A stretch of 64,000 nt of DNA from Eubacteriales bacterium (GCA_030536855.1 JAUNPK010000017.1:1-64000); one strand, 5' to 3'. Positions 15,877 through 25,500 are shown, numbered from the stretch's first letter. Notes: generated by a model not told the origin, from the sequence alone. Made by a program: numbers and translations.

Positions 15877-17259
15877 TTACTTAGAAAGATATTCATCAAT
15901 TCCCTTAGCCGCAGCCTTACCTGCACCCATTGCAAGAATAACTGTCGCTGCACCTGTAACAGCATCTCCTCCGGCATACACGCCTTCTTTTGATGTCTTT
16001 CCTGTTTCTTCCTCAGCAACAATACATTTTCTCTTATTAACATCAAGACCCTTTGTTGTAGATGAAATAAGTGGGTTAGGTGATGTTCCCAGAGACATAA
16101 TAACAGCATCAAGTTCCATCACAAACTCTGAACCCTGAATTTCAACAGGTTTTCTTCTGCCTGATGCATCCGGTTCCCCAAGTTCCATTTTTACGCACTT
16201 AATTCCTGTAACATTACCCTTTTCGTCAGTTATTACCTCTACAGGATTGGTAAGAAGATCAAAAATAATACCCTCTTCCTTAGCGTGATGTACCTCTTCC
16301 TTTCTTGCAGGGAGTTCTTCCTCACTTCTTCTGTATACAATATGAACCTCTGCACCAAGTCTTAATGCAGTTCTTGCAGCATCCATGGCAACGTTACCGC
16401 CACCTACAACTGCAACCTTCTTAAATCTTGCAATCGGTGTGTCGTAATCATCTCTAAATGCTTTCATAAGATTACTTCTTGTAAGATACTCATTAGCTGA
16501 GAATACATTGTTAGCATTCTCACCAGGAATACCCATAAATCTAGGAAGACCAGCTCCTGAACCGATAAATACGGCATCAAAACCTTCCTCTTCTATTAAC
16601 TGGTCAATTGTCATAGATTTTCCGATAACTACGTTAGTTTCTATCTTAACACCCAGTTTTTTAACATTTTCAATCTCTGAAGCAACAACACTCTGCTTTG
16701 GAAGACGGAATTCAGGAATACCGTAAACCAATACTCCTCCCGGCTGATGAAGTGCTTCAAATATTGTTACATCATATCCCTTCTTTGCAAGGTCTCCTGC
16801 GCATGTAAGACCTGAAGGACCTGAACCAATAACAGCAACTTTCTTTCCTTTCTTCTCTGTAGGCATCTCAGGCTCAACTTTGTTTTCTCTTGCCCAGTCA
16901 GCGACAAATCTTTCAAGTTTTCCGATTGAAATAGCTTCACCCTTAATACCTCTTATACACTGGCCTTCGCACTGATTTTCCTGAGGACATACTCTTCCGC
17001 ATATTGCCGGGAGTGCTGATGACTTTCCAATTGTCTTATAAGCCTCGGCAAACTCACCCTCTTTTACATTATGTATGAATTCAGGGATATTAATAGAAAC
17101 AGGACACCCCTGAATACACTTTGCATTTTTACAGTTTAAACAACGTGTAGCCTCTTCCATAGCTTCTTCTGCGTTATATCCAAGACAAACTTCATCAAAA
17201 TTTTTATTTCTAACATTAGGGTCCTGTTCCCTAACAGGAACTTTCTTTAAAACGTCCAT
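15877..17259 (-). CDS. nfnB: NADPH-dependent glutamate synthase-like large subunit, probable NfnB
   Basis: 460 residues of the GltD/NfnB flavoprotein family. The N-terminal cysteine region (CLNCKNAKCIQGCP, about 41-54, and CGRVCPQENQCEGQC, about 88-102) binds two [4Fe-4S] clusters. The FAD fold starts at VAVIGSGPSGLTCAGDL (about 141) and the NADPH fold at VAVVGGGNVAMDAARTALR (about 284); the C-terminal GGDAVTGAATVILAMGAGKAAA completes FAD binding. Alone it would be called GltA or GltD, but no large glutamate synthase is present and the next gene upstream is the FNR-like partner. The pair matches NADH-dependent reduced ferredoxin:NADP+ oxidoreductase, which bifurcates electrons. The ATG has aaagaggtaaatata. 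Confidence 0.88.
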   Translation of the reverse strand: MDVLKKVPVREQDPNVRNKNFDEVCLGYNAEEAMEEATRCLNCKNAKCIQGCPVSINIPEFIHNVKEGEFAEAYKTIGKSSALPAICGRVCPQENQCEGQCIRGIKGEAISIGKLERFVADWARENKVEPEMPTEKKGKKVAVIGSGPSGLTCAGDLAKKGYDVTIFEALHQPGGVLVYGIPEFRLPKQSVVASEIENVKKLGVKIETNVVIGKSMTIDQLIEEEGFDAVFIGSGAGLPRFMGIPGENANNVFSANEYLTRSNLMKAFRDDYDTPIARFKKVAVVGGGNVAMDAARTALRLGAEVHIVYRRSEEELPARKEEVHHAKEEGIIFDLLTNPVEVITDEKGNVTGIKCVKMELGEPDASGRRKPVEIQGSEFVMELDAVIMSLGTSPNPLISSTTKGLDVNKRKCIVAEEETGKTSKEGVYAGGDAVTGAATVILAMGAGKAAAKGIDEYLSK

Positions 17260-17285
17260 TATATTTACCTCTTTTCTAAAAAATG

Positions 17286-18164
17286 TTAATTACAATGACC
17301 ACAGCCTCCGTGATGAGTATCACCTTCCTGAAGTGCAAGCATAGCTCTGCCTTCTTCAGTCTTATATGTCTGCTGACGTTTCATAGCCTGATCAAAATCA
17401 ACCTTATGTCCATCAAATTCCGGTCCGTCAACACAGGCAAATTTTATTTCATCACCAACCTGGAGTCTGCATGCTCCACACATACCAGTACCATCTACCA
17501 TAATAGGGTTCATACTGACAATAGTTGGAAGTTCAAGTTCCTTAGTTAAAAGACATACAAATTTCATCATAATCAATGGTCCGATAGCGATACACTTATC
17601 ATATCTCTTTCCTTCAGCATAGAGATCTTTAAGTACATCTGTACCCATACCCTTTCTCACATAACTTCCGTCATCTGTGGTAATATAGAGATTACCGGCA
17701 ACTGCTCTCATTTCATCCTCAAGAAGTATTAAATCTTTATTCTTAGCCCCAACAATAACGTCTGCTTCAACACCATGTTCGTGTAGCCACTTTACCTGAG
17801 GATAAACCGGTGCTGTACCAACACCGCCCGCAATAAAAACTAATTTCTGTTTTTTAAGTTCTTCAATATCTTCATTAATAAGTTCTGATGGGCATCCTAA
17901 TGGTCCAACAAAATCACAGAATGCGTCTCCGGCCTTAAGATGTGACATTTTCTCAGTAGATGCTCCTACAATCTGGAATACTATTGTAATAGTTCCTGCT
18001 TCTCTGTTGTAATCACAGATTGTAAGCGGAATTCTTTCACCTTTCTCATCCATCTTCACGATAACGAACTGGCCAGGTTCACAGTGTTTAGCAACTCTTG
18101 GTGCTTCAACGTCCATGAGAAAAATCTTTTCTGCTAATTTTTCAGCCTTAAGTATTTTGTACAT
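17286..18164 (-). CDS. nfnA: FNR-like FAD/NAD-binding subunit, probable NfnA
   Basis: 292 residues, the sulfide dehydrogenase/dihydroorotate dehydrogenase electron-transfer type. The FAD domain (about 1-100) has PGQFVIVKMDEKGERIPLTI; the NAD domain has VFIAGGVGTAPVYPQVKWL (about 110-128); the [2Fe-2S] cysteines are in GTGMCGACRLQVGDEIKFAC (about 225-245), followed by the family tail DGPEFDGHKVDFD. A short C-terminal CGHCN is an added cysteine pair. It precedes nfnB by 26 bases in one operon. As NfnA it would bind NADH and the 2Fe-2S centre, coupling NADPH, NADH and ferredoxin pools. Confidence 0.88.
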   Translation of the reverse strand: MYKILKAEKLAEKIFLMDVEAPRVAKHCEPGQFVIVKMDEKGERIPLTICDYNREAGTITIVFQIVGASTEKMSHLKAGDAFCDFVGPLGCPSELINEDIEELKKQKLVFIAGGVGTAPVYPQVKWLHEHGVEADVIVGAKNKDLILLEDEMRAVAGNLYITTDDGSYVRKGMGTDVLKDLYAEGKRYDKCIAIGPLIMMKFVCLLTKELELPTIVSMNPIMVDGTGMCGACRLQVGDEIKFACVDGPEFDGHKVDFDQAMKRQQTYKTEEGRAMLALQEGDTHHGGCGHCN

Positions 18165-18219
18165 TATAATACCCCTTTCAATTATTTATTTATGAAGTGT
18201 ATAAACACATCCAAACTAA

Positions 18220-19740
18220 TTAGTATTCTGTAACGGAATATGTTCCCCCGGATAAGTTCACCTTGTAACATTTTCCAGTTTTAGTTGCGACTCCGTAATA
18301 TCCTGATGTTGAAGTTGTACCTCCCTTAGTTACATCCATTCTTGTAATATACATTTCCACAGAATTAACAGTTGTCTTAGTATGATAAACAAATGTAACC
18401 TTCGAACCATCTGTTGTTGTTTCTCCATCAGCTTTAAGTACTGACTTAGAAATAAGCTTTGACCTAAGTAAACTAAGAGTTTCATCATAAGTATATGTTT
18501 TTGAAGCATTTACCACATAATTTCTCTTTGCTACCGAGCTTTCCTGGTCATGAGAACTTATGATTATGACAGAAACCACTGTATTACCCACTGGCATATC
18601 AAATTCTCCGGTATACTCTGTAGAATTCTTTGTAGGTGTTGTTCCATCTAATGTATAGTACGCTTTGCTACCCTCTGGAATATTATCAATGGTGATCTTC
18701 TGTCCCTCAGAATAATTACCTGATGCCGGACTTACAGATGGCAAACCCGGCTTCTTATAATCTACCACGTAAGTATATTCAACAACATTACTATACACAT
18801 TATCCTTATTCATAGCCACAACCTTTACTGTAGTTGTACCATTGATAATTTCAATAGGTTCCCCTGTGTAAATAGTGCTCTTATTAGTAGGTTCCGACTT
18901 ATCTGTAGTGTAATATATGAAATCATCATCATTACCTGATGCAAACTGTAACTTAACAGTGTCATCATAATTACCTGATGCTACATTCGCAACAGGATCA
19001 GAAACCTTATAATCTGACAAATACTTTAAAGAAGGTGAATCCTTGTAAGACCTGAGTAGTTCCGTAAGTTTATCACCATTCTTATTATCAGAATAAATCT
19101 TAGCAAGAGCTTTTAATGCTTTTTCATTATCTTTATCATAAGACAATATATCTTTGAGCATATCAGTGGCACTTGCTGTATCTCCTGTATTATAGTAACA
19201 CTCATACAGCGCATATTTTAAATCAAGATTCTTCTTTCCATCCGCTTCATCGGCAGCTTTTTTAAGATATGTTAAAGCATCGCTGTAATCTTTTTCGTTG
19301 TAATAACTCATACCCTTATCATAATTGTACTTATAGGATTTCTTGTTATTATTACTTACAACTGTCACTACTATAATAACAATTATTAAAATGAGTGCTG
19401 CCACTCCACATATAGATGCAATTATAATCTTTTTCTTTTTTTCTTCTTTTTTCTTTTCTTCAATCTTAGATTTATATTTATTACCAGGCTGCCTTGCAGG
19501 TGCTACAACAGGTTCATCATCCTCTTCCATAAGAATATCTTCCTGTTCATACTCTTCCGGTATTGAAGGTATAACCCTTGTCTTGTCTAACGAATCATCT
19601 TTACTATCTTTTTCATCCCTTTGATTATCTACAAATGCTTTTGCAACATTTGTTTCTTCCTCAACCATTTTTTCAAGGGATTTTAGAAAATCCTCATCGA
19701 GAGTATCATCGTTATTTACATTTTTATTATTATCAAGCAT
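18220..19740 (-). CDS. Membrane-anchored TPR protein with two chitobiase-C-type domains
   Basis: 506 residues. An acidic cytoplasmic head (1-85) with a DKTRVIP stretch at 52-58 is followed by a lysine-rich linker (91-104), one membrane helix (about 105-128), TPR-like helices (about 135-232; YYNEKDYSDALTYLKKA is a clear unit), then two beta-sandwich repeats of the chitobiase/beta-hexosaminidase C-terminal type, marked by YYTTDKSEPT (277-286) and YYTLDGTTPT (361-370), and a C-terminal domain of about 90 residues I do not recognise. The topology puts TPR and sandwich domains outside, perhaps as an envelope scaffold. ATG at 19740 follows a GGGGGC run rather than a classical site. It is next to the Big2 surface protein but has its own promoter. 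Confidence 0.75.
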   Translation of the reverse strand: MLDNNKNVNNDDTLDEDFLKSLEKMVEEETNVAKAFVDNQRDEKDSKDDSLDKTRVIPSIPEEYEQEDILMEEDDEPVVAPARQPGNKYKSKIEEKKKEEKKKKIIIASICGVAALILIIVIIVVTVVSNNNKKSYKYNYDKGMSYYNEKDYSDALTYLKKAADEADGKKNLDLKYALYECYYNTGDTASATDMLKDILSYDKDNEKALKALAKIYSDNKNGDKLTELLRSYKDSPSLKYLSDYKVSDPVANVASGNYDDTVKLQFASGNDDDFIYYTTDKSEPTNKSTIYTGEPIEIINGTTTVKVVAMNKDNVYSNVVEYTYVVDYKKPGLPSVSPASGNYSEGQKITIDNIPEGSKAYYTLDGTTPTKNSTEYTGEFDMPVGNTVVSVIIISSHDQESSVAKRNYVVNASKTYTYDETLSLLRSKLISKSVLKADGETTTDGSKVTFVYHTKTTVNSVEMYITRMDVTKGGTTSTSGYYGVATKTGKCYKVNLSGGTYSVTEY

Positions 19741-19773
19741 AAAAAGCCCCCATTTTTCATAACATACTTCTAA

Positions 19774-19802
19774 AGTTTAGCATATTAGCATTAAATAATC
19801 AA
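19774..19802 (-). promoter_or_regulatory. Probable promoter of the TPR/chitobiase-C gene
   Basis: TTGATT (19797-19802), 17-base spacer, TAAACT (19774-19779) on the minus strand, about 33 bases before the ATG. The same TAAACT -10 with a TTGA -35 precedes the neighbouring Big2 gene. The rest of 19803-20019 is AT-rich and holds nothing else I can name. Confidence 0.45.
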
Positions 19803-20012
19803 TAAATTAAGGTATTTCTCCTTAGTATAATTTAGTATATGTTAACACAAATCAGTATCTTTGAATAAAACATCTAATTAATTATTAAACACTTATTAAT
19901 TACTTTATAATATTTATATTTCTTTTATAATTTTGTCATATATTGAACATATTTAGCATGTATATTAATAATCGGATAGCAAAGTTAATTCTTTCTATCT
20001 CCCCCTCATATT

Positions 20013-20057
20013 AATATAAAAAAGTTCCCAGTGTTCACAGACATTGGGAATTTTTTT
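20013..20057. terminator. Bidirectional terminator hairpin
   Basis: TTCCCAGTGT (20025-20034) pairs with ACATTGGGAA (20041-20050), nine of ten matching, with TTTTTTT on the plus side and AAAAAA (T-run on minus) on the other. It is a second terminator downstream of the Big2 gene; no plus-strand gene ends here. Confidence 0.65.
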
Positions 20058-20076
20058 ATTTCAATATTTATCAACA

Positions 20077-20155
20077 AAAAATCAGAGTCACCGTCCTTGT
20101 TGACCCCTGTTTACTTGACAGAGGTCGTATCATTGACCCAGAGACTCTGATTTTT
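20077..20155 (-). terminator. Long nested hairpin after the Big2 gene
   Basis: A perfect 13-base inverted repeat, AAAAATCAGAGTC at 20077-20089 and GACTCTGATTTTT at 20143-20155, encloses a second one, GACCCCTGT (about 20102-20110) and ACAGAGGTC (about 20118-20126). It begins 22 bases past the stop codon and ends in T-runs in both directions. Terminator is the simplest reading; the nested stem is unusual. Confidence 0.6.
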
Positions 20156-20176
20156 ATTTTTACTTAACTGACTGAA

Positions 20177-23100
20177 TTATCTGAAATTTGTAACCTTCAC
20201 AACACAGGATAATGTCTTATTGTCTACAACTGCTGTTACAGTTGCTGTTCCTGCTCTTCTTGCCACAACCTCACCTGATGATGAAACCGTACAAACCCTC
20301 GGGTTACTGCTTCTCCATGTAATATTGTCATCTGTACCAATAACATCTAATGTGTATTTATCATATTGTTCAAGTGTTATACTTGAACGGCTCATTGCAA
20401 GAGAATGAACAGTACATGAAGCTTCAACACTGCTATTCCTGCTTATTACAAATACATCCGCCGTACCTGGTCCAACAGTAGTAATAACACCGGACGGACT
20501 TACCTGAACAATTCCCGTATCTGATGAATACCACTCATAAGCATCGGTATTATTTACCGGTCTTACTATTACAGATAACTGTCTTGATCTGCCGGAAAGC
20601 ATATATATTTCCTTAGAGTTAATTCTTAAAGATGAAATGTTAACTACAGGTGTTACATAAACCCAACATACACCTTTTATATTATTACCATCCTGAGATG
20701 TAGCTGTAATCTTAACTTTACCTGTACTTAAAGCAAATATTTCTCCATCCTCATCAACAGTAGCAATGGATTCGTTTGATGAAGTCCATTCAACGTCTTT
20801 AATTGTAGCATTTTCAGGTGTTACAACAGCTTTAACCTTAGCAGAATCTCCCACTAACAATCTCACTGTATTCGGCTCTATTGTAATTCCGGTTACCGGA
20901 TTAACAACTCTCACTATGCAAGAAGCTGTCACGCCGCTTCCATCCGCTGCAGTTGCTGTAATAACAACATTTCCAGGAACCTTAGCAGTTAAATTGCCCT
21001 GATTATCAACACTACATATCTCATTATTAGATGATGACCATACAATGGTTTTATTGGTAGCTGTGCTGGTTCCCACAGCTGCTTTTAAAGTACCCGTGGC
21101 ACCTACGTTCATAAATTTGTCTGTTTCACTTAAAGTAATAGATGAAACATATTCTTTAACATCAATGGTACAAGCTGCAGTTAGATGACATTCCTCAGTT
21201 GTTACCTCTATTATACAACTTCCACCTTTGAGCGCTGTTACAACTCCATATTCATCTACAGTTGCTACACTTGTATCACTTGAGAAATATGTAACATTTT
21301 TATTTTCTGCATCAATCGGCTGAATATTTGGAATAATGGCATATTTTGCGCCAACCCATAATTGCTGATATTCTGAATTCAATGTAATTCCTGTCACCGG
21401 CTGAGTTACAGTAACAACACAATATGCTGTAAGACCTGTATCAACATTTGTTGCAATAACTGATGTAGTTCCTGCTCCTGTTGCAGTTACTTTACCATCA
21501 TTTTCAACAGTACATACATCGGTATCTCTGCTCTCCCATGTAACAATCTTATTATCAGCATTCTCAGGAAGACAGGTTGCATTAAGCCAGAAAATCTGTC
21601 CTTTCCTTACAGTAATATCTGTTGTGTTAAGAATAACCTGCGTTACAGGCTGCTTAACATAAATATTACACATAGCTGTACATCCGCCATCCAAAGACTT
21701 ACAAAGAATTGTACAGCTTCCTGTTCCAACAGCTTCTACAAGTCCGTTAGAATCAACAATACATACATTTGTGTTGGATGATTCCCACGAAACAGTTCTG
21801 TTTGATGCTGTCAACGGAAGAACTTCCGCTGTGATACGAAGTCTGCCTCCGATTGACATTATTTCATCTGTATAATCAAGTTTAATAGACTCAACAGGAA
21901 TACTTATAATAAAGTTACAGGTTGCAATAAACGCTCCATCCTGTGTCTTACAAACAATTGTACAATATCCCGGCTTTATAAACTTTACAAGTCCGTTGGA
22001 ATCAACAGTACAAACTGATTCGTTAGACGAAGACCAGATTACATTTCTGTTTACACCCTCACCTGCCGGCGTAACGGTAGCTACCAGTTGGAATTGTCCT
22101 ATAGCCATAGTTGACTCAACCGTAGTCTCATTAAGAGTTATACCTGTAACAGGTTCCCTTACGTATACATCGCAGGTAGCAACCTTCAATCCATCCTCTG
22201 TTATAACCGTAATTGTTGTAGAACCACCTGAAACACCTGTAATAGTAGCTGTATAGCTGTCTCCTTCCACTGTTGCTACAGCTGGATTTGACGATGACCA
22301 CATTACCTTACTGTTTGTAGGTCCTGCAGGATTAAATAGCAACTGAACCGTATCTGATGATCCTCTGTCAATAGATAAAGATGAAGGATTAATACTCACT
22401 TCACCCACAGGAGTGGTCACATATATTACACATGTTGCAGTTTTCATTACTCCGTTAACATTCTGGGTAACCTTAATCTGAACTGTACCCGGAGCCACAC
22501 CTGTTATTGTAAATGTCTTTCCGTCATCTGACTGGGTGACTGTTATTAAATTTTCTGTAGGCACAACACCAGCTGCATCTGCCTGATTTTCAACGACATA
22601 AGTTATATCTGATTTTGATGGATTATTGGTTACAAGTGCCTGTAACGTCTTTGTCTCTCCTATATTAACTGACATATTGGTAAGACTAAGACCAAAACCA
22701 TCTATTACTGTTATCTCATAAGCAAGCTGTGTCTTCTGATGATATACCGTACTAAGTTCATCTTCAACTCTTGTAGCATATATTACAGCTTTACCTGCAC
22801 CAACTGCAGTTACAAGACCCGTAGTGGCATCCACCTGTACAACACTGTTATCCGATGTTGACCATGTTATCTCAGTTGGCTTTGATGATGTTGATAACTG
22901 TAACTTATCGCCAACATTCATATTACTTACATTATTTCCAAGCTTTTTAAATGGAACAACAACCATAACTTCATCTCTTGTTGTCCAGCTTATATTACCT
23001 GCAACATCAATAGATGACAATCCTGCCGTAGCTTTACCTACCCCCGCCTGTTTAGCAAGCACACTTCCCGCTGTAATTGTAAATACATCTGTATTACTTG

Positions 23101-24064
23101 ATAAATATGTCACCCTTGACGTGGCTGGGAATTTTACATTTGAAGGAATTAATTCATTGGTAAAAGGAACATAGTCCGTATCATCCAAAACGATATATTT
23201 TGTACCATCAGCAAGCTGCTGTACATAATGTCCCTGTTCATTAGCCTCCCCTGTACTGAATTTAACATCTGAAGATATTGTATATGTGGCTGTAAGCGAA
23301 GGTATTCCATCACCATCTGCGGTTCTCACCTTAAGGTTAGTCTTACCACCACCAACAATCTCAAGTTCTACAGTAGATGCATCCGCTCTTCTCTTCTTCA
23401 CTATTCCATCATTTGAAAGATTACCAGTATTATCATTGTCTGTTTCAACAAATATTCTGTTAGTATCACATGCATTAGATGATATCTTAATTATATCTCC
23501 CACCTGATAGCAAAGCATTTGCTCCTCTGTCATTTCAATACCATTACGATATGCCTTAAAACTTGTAATTTGAAGAGGCACATATACACTTACAGAATCG
23601 CTTCCTAATACTTCTGAAGAAACAACTTCTCCACCCGGTCCATATACTTTGGATGTATAAGTTGCTGTTACAGTTGCTCTTCCGGCTTTATTGCCGTAAA
23701 TTGTAGGGCCTGCCACGCCTTCAACAGACTCAGCATGTTTTATTCCTGCACTGTCACTTACAACAAAATCTACAACGTTAGGATCAGATACTGTCCATTT
23801 AAGATTCTTTATATTAGGCTTATAATTATCCGGTGAACCTTCACCTACAATATTATTCTCATCTGTACCACTTAATGTTGCAATTATAGCATTAGATGTT
23901 GAGCCCTGATTAACAACAGAAGTTGTAGTTGTAACCTTGACTGAAACTGAAGATTCAGCACTGGCATAAACAAAAAAGCCTCCAAATCCCACACACACCA
24001 AAACTGTTGCAATAAGAATTTTCCATTGTAACTTTAGCCTTCTTAACTGTTTTATCTTCTTCAT
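20177..24064 (-). CDS. Secreted Ig-like (Big2) repeat surface protein
   Basis: 1295 residues. A basic signal sequence (KKIKQLRRLKLQWK, then about 20 hydrophobic residues to about 38, ending ASAES) leads to an N-terminal region (about 40-365) and about ten bacterial Ig-like group 2 domains to the end. Domains open with blocks like VTGITLN or VSSITLS and contain NKxVxWSSSNxSVATVDxxGxV, then GxxxITxxTxDG. Seven or more between about residues 553 and 1210 are clean copies of 80-90 residues. No sortase motif, SLH domain or membrane tail is seen, so how it is held on the cell is unclear. Start ATG at 24064 follows gatgaggaaatatat; the frame could open at 24100 but without a site. Adhesin or structural surface protein is inference. 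Confidence 0.85.
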   Translation of the reverse strand: MKKIKQLRRLKLQWKILIATVLVCVGFGGFFVYASAESSVSVKVTTTTSVVNQGSTSNAIIATLSGTDENNIVGEGSPDNYKPNIKNLKWTVSDPNVVDFVVSDSAGIKHAESVEGVAGPTIYGNKAGRATVTATYTSKVYGPGGEVVSSEVLGSDSVSVYVPLQITSFKAYRNGIEMTEEQMLCYQVGDIIKISSNACDTNRIFVETDNDNTGNLSNDGIVKKRRADASTVELEIVGGGKTNLKVRTADGDGIPSLTATYTISSDVKFSTGEANEQGHYVQQLADGTKYIVLDDTDYVPFTNELIPSNVKFPATSRVTYLSSNTDVFTITAGSVLAKQAGVGKATAGLSSIDVAGNISWTTRDEVMVVVPFKKLGNNVSNMNVGDKLQLSTSSKPTEITWSTSDNSVVQVDATTGLVTAVGAGKAVIYATRVEDELSTVYHQKTQLAYEITVIDGFGLSLTNMSVNIGETKTLQALVTNNPSKSDITYVVENQADAAGVVPTENLITVTQSDDGKTFTITGVAPGTVQIKVTQNVNGVMKTATCVIYVTTPVGEVSINPSSLSIDRGSSDTVQLLFNPAGPTNSKVMWSSSNPAVATVEGDSYTATITGVSGGSTTITVITEDGLKVATCDVYVREPVTGITLNETTVESTMAIGQFQLVATVTPAGEGVNRNVIWSSSNESVCTVDSNGLVKFIKPGYCTIVCKTQDGAFIATCNFIISIPVESIKLDYTDEIMSIGGRLRITAEVLPLTASNRTVSWESSNTNVCIVDSNGLVEAVGTGSCTILCKSLDGGCTAMCNIYVKQPVTQVILNTTDITVRKGQIFWLNATCLPENADNKIVTWESRDTDVCTVENDGKVTATGAGTTSVIATNVDTGLTAYCVVTVTQPVTGITLNSEYQQLWVGAKYAIIPNIQPIDAENKNVTYFSSDTSVATVDEYGVVTALKGGSCIIEVTTEECHLTAACTIDVKEYVSSITLSETDKFMNVGATGTLKAAVGTSTATNKTIVWSSSNNEICSVDNQGNLTAKVPGNVVITATAADGSGVTASCIVRVVNPVTGITIEPNTVRLLVGDSAKVKAVVTPENATIKDVEWTSSNESIATVDEDGEIFALSTGKVKITATSQDGNNIKGVCWVYVTPVVNISSLRINSKEIYMLSGRSRQLSVIVRPVNNTDAYEWYSSDTGIVQVSPSGVITTVGPGTADVFVISRNSSVEASCTVHSLAMSRSSITLEQYDKYTLDVIGTDDNITWRSSNPRVCTVSSSGEVVARRAGTATVTAVVDNKTLSCVVKVTNFR

Positions 24065-24233
24065 ATATATTTCCTCATCTCCACCTTTAAAATAGTGCAA
24101 TATAAAATTAACTCCACGCTCTAATGTAAAACCTTCGCCTGTTATTTTACTTGTTCAGGCAGGATACTACAATCCGATAATTTCTCTTAACCGGATATAA
24201 ATATCCGTATCAAAAACTATATCGGTCAATTCT
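24065..24233 (-). promoter_or_regulatory. Structured 5' leader of the Big2 gene
   Basis: About 169 bases between the predicted start site and the ATG. On the minus strand it can form CCGATA/TATCGG (24220-24225 with 24174-24179) enclosing CGGATAT/ATATCCG (24201-24207 with 24192-24198), then a GGAT/ATCC stem, then GCCTG/CAGGC (24156-24160 with 24137-24141), before the ribosome site. It does not match the c-di-GMP, SAM, TPP or FMN riboswitch cores I know. It may be a regulatory RNA or only stable folding. Confidence 0.35.
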
Positions 24234-24239
24234 TCCTAA

Positions 24240-24268
24240 AGTTTACATTATTTATGTTATTTTTTCAA
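24240..24268 (-). promoter_or_regulatory. Probable promoter of the Big2 gene
   Basis: TTGAAA (24263-24268), 17-base spacer, TAAACT (24240-24245) on the minus strand. One mismatch at -35 and two at -10. The predicted transcript starts near 24233. Confidence 0.5.
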
Positions 24269-24332
24269 TAAAATATACAATATTTTCTAATTCAGCAGTT
24301 AATCAACACTACAGATTGTGGAAACAGGGTAT

Positions 24333-24363
24333 AAAAAAGGAGACATTTTTCAATGTCCCCTTT
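24333..24363 (-). terminator. Terminator of the uxaB-uxaA-eda-kdgK operon
   Basis: AAAGGAGACATT (about 24336-24347) pairs with AATGTCCCCTTT (24352-24363) with one mismatch, and a T-run follows on the minus strand. It starts 40 bases after the kdgK stop. Confidence 0.75.
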
Positions 24364-24402
24364 AAATCAACAGATATTAAATTGTGAGATACTGTACAAA
24401 TA

Positions 24403-25500
24403 TTATCTCTTAACTCTGGCACCTGCGCCACCCATAATAGCTTCAACTTCCTTCTTAGAAGCCATTGTTGTGTCACCAGGAGTTGTCATAGCTAATGCAC
24501 CATGAGCTGCACCATAGTTAACAGCCTTTTCAGCATCACCAGTTGACATAAGACCATAGATAAGTCCTGAAGCGAATGAATCACCACCACCAACACGGTC
24601 CATGATTTCAAGTCCCTTATAATCCTTAGCCTTGTAGATTTCTCCATCAGCCCAGCAGATTGCAGACCAGTCATTAACTGTAGCTGTCTTAACTGTACGA
24701 AGTGTTGTAGCAACAGCCTTGAAGTTAGGATATGTCTTAGCAGCTTCGTTAATCATCTTCTTGTAACCGTCAAGGTTAAGTTCCTTAAGATCAGCATCGT
24801 TACCTTCAATTTCGAAACCAAGGCAAGCTGTGAAGTCTTCCTCGTTACCAATCATAACGTCAACATACTTAGCAATTTCCTTGTTAACTTCCTGAGCCTT
24901 AGCCTGTCCGCCGATAGCACTCCACATAGATGGACGATAGTTAAGGTCGTAAGATACTACTGTACCATACTTCTTAGCTGTCTTAATAGCTTCAATAACT
25001 GTCTCGCATGACTGCTCAGATAATGCAGCATAAATTCCACCTGTATGTAACCAACGAGCTCCTAACTCACCAAAGATATAATCAAAATCAAAATCAGCAG
25101 GTGAAGCCTTAGAGATAGCTGTATTAGCTCTGTCTGAACAACCTACAGCACCACGGATACCAAATCCTCTCTCTGTAAAGTTAATACCATTACGACAGAT
25201 TCTTCCGATTCCGTCTGTATCCATCCACTTAATAAGAGATGTATCAACGCCACCCTGAAGGATGAAATCTTCCATAAGCTTACCAACTTCATTATCAGCA
25301 AAAGCTGTGATAACGCCTGTCTTCATACCAAAACATCTTCTAAGACCACGTACTACGTTATATTCTCCGCCGCCTTCCCAAGCACGGAATGATCTGGCTG
25401 TACGAATTCTTCCTTCGCCTGGATCTAAACGTAACATAACCTCACCTAATGATACTGCATCAAACTTGCATTCGCTCTCTGGTCTTAAATTCAAGTTCAT
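24403..25500 (-). CDS. kdgK: 2-keto-3-deoxygluconate kinase (PfkB family)
   Basis: 365 residues. It would phosphorylate KDG from altronate or mannonate dehydration to KDPG, the substrate of the next gene upstream, eda. The PfkB fold is visible: GEVMLRLDPGEGRIRTA near the start, a sugar-binding WEGGGEYNVVRGLRRCFG block (about 40-57), and the nucleotide and catalytic block MDRVGGGDSFASGLIYGLM (about 297-315), in which the usual GAGD reads GGGD and D is the base. The start is ATG at 25500, given by atggaggtattttaaa; the frame extends to 25527 without a site. Last gene of the operon. Substrate assignment rests mainly on context. Confidence 0.88.
   Translation of the reverse strand: MNLNLRPESECKFDAVSLGEVMLRLDPGEGRIRTARSFRAWEGGGEYNVVRGLRRCFGMKTGVITAFADNEVGKLMEDFILQGGVDTSLIKWMDTDGIGRICRNGINFTERGFGIRGAVGCSDRANTAISKASPADFDFDYIFGELGARWLHTGGIYAALSEQSCETVIEAIKTAKKYGTVVSYDLNYRPSMWSAIGGQAKAQEVNKEIAKYVDVMIGNEEDFTACLGFEIEGNDADLKELNLDGYKKMINEAAKTYPNFKAVATTLRTVKTATVNDWSAICWADGEIYKAKDYKGLEIMDRVGGGDSFASGLIYGLMSTGDAEKAVNYGAAHGALAMTTPGDTTMASKKEVEAIMGGAGARVKR

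Noticed and set aside
15877..17259. Calling the protein a glutamate synthase small subunit
   Set aside because: No large GltB subunit is adjacent, and the FNR-like partner points to NfnAB.
24065..24233. c-di-GMP (GEMM) riboswitch before the Big2 gene
   Set aside because: Stems are present but the conserved core and tetraloop-receptor sequences of either c-di-GMP class are not seen, so I kept it as an unassigned structured leader.
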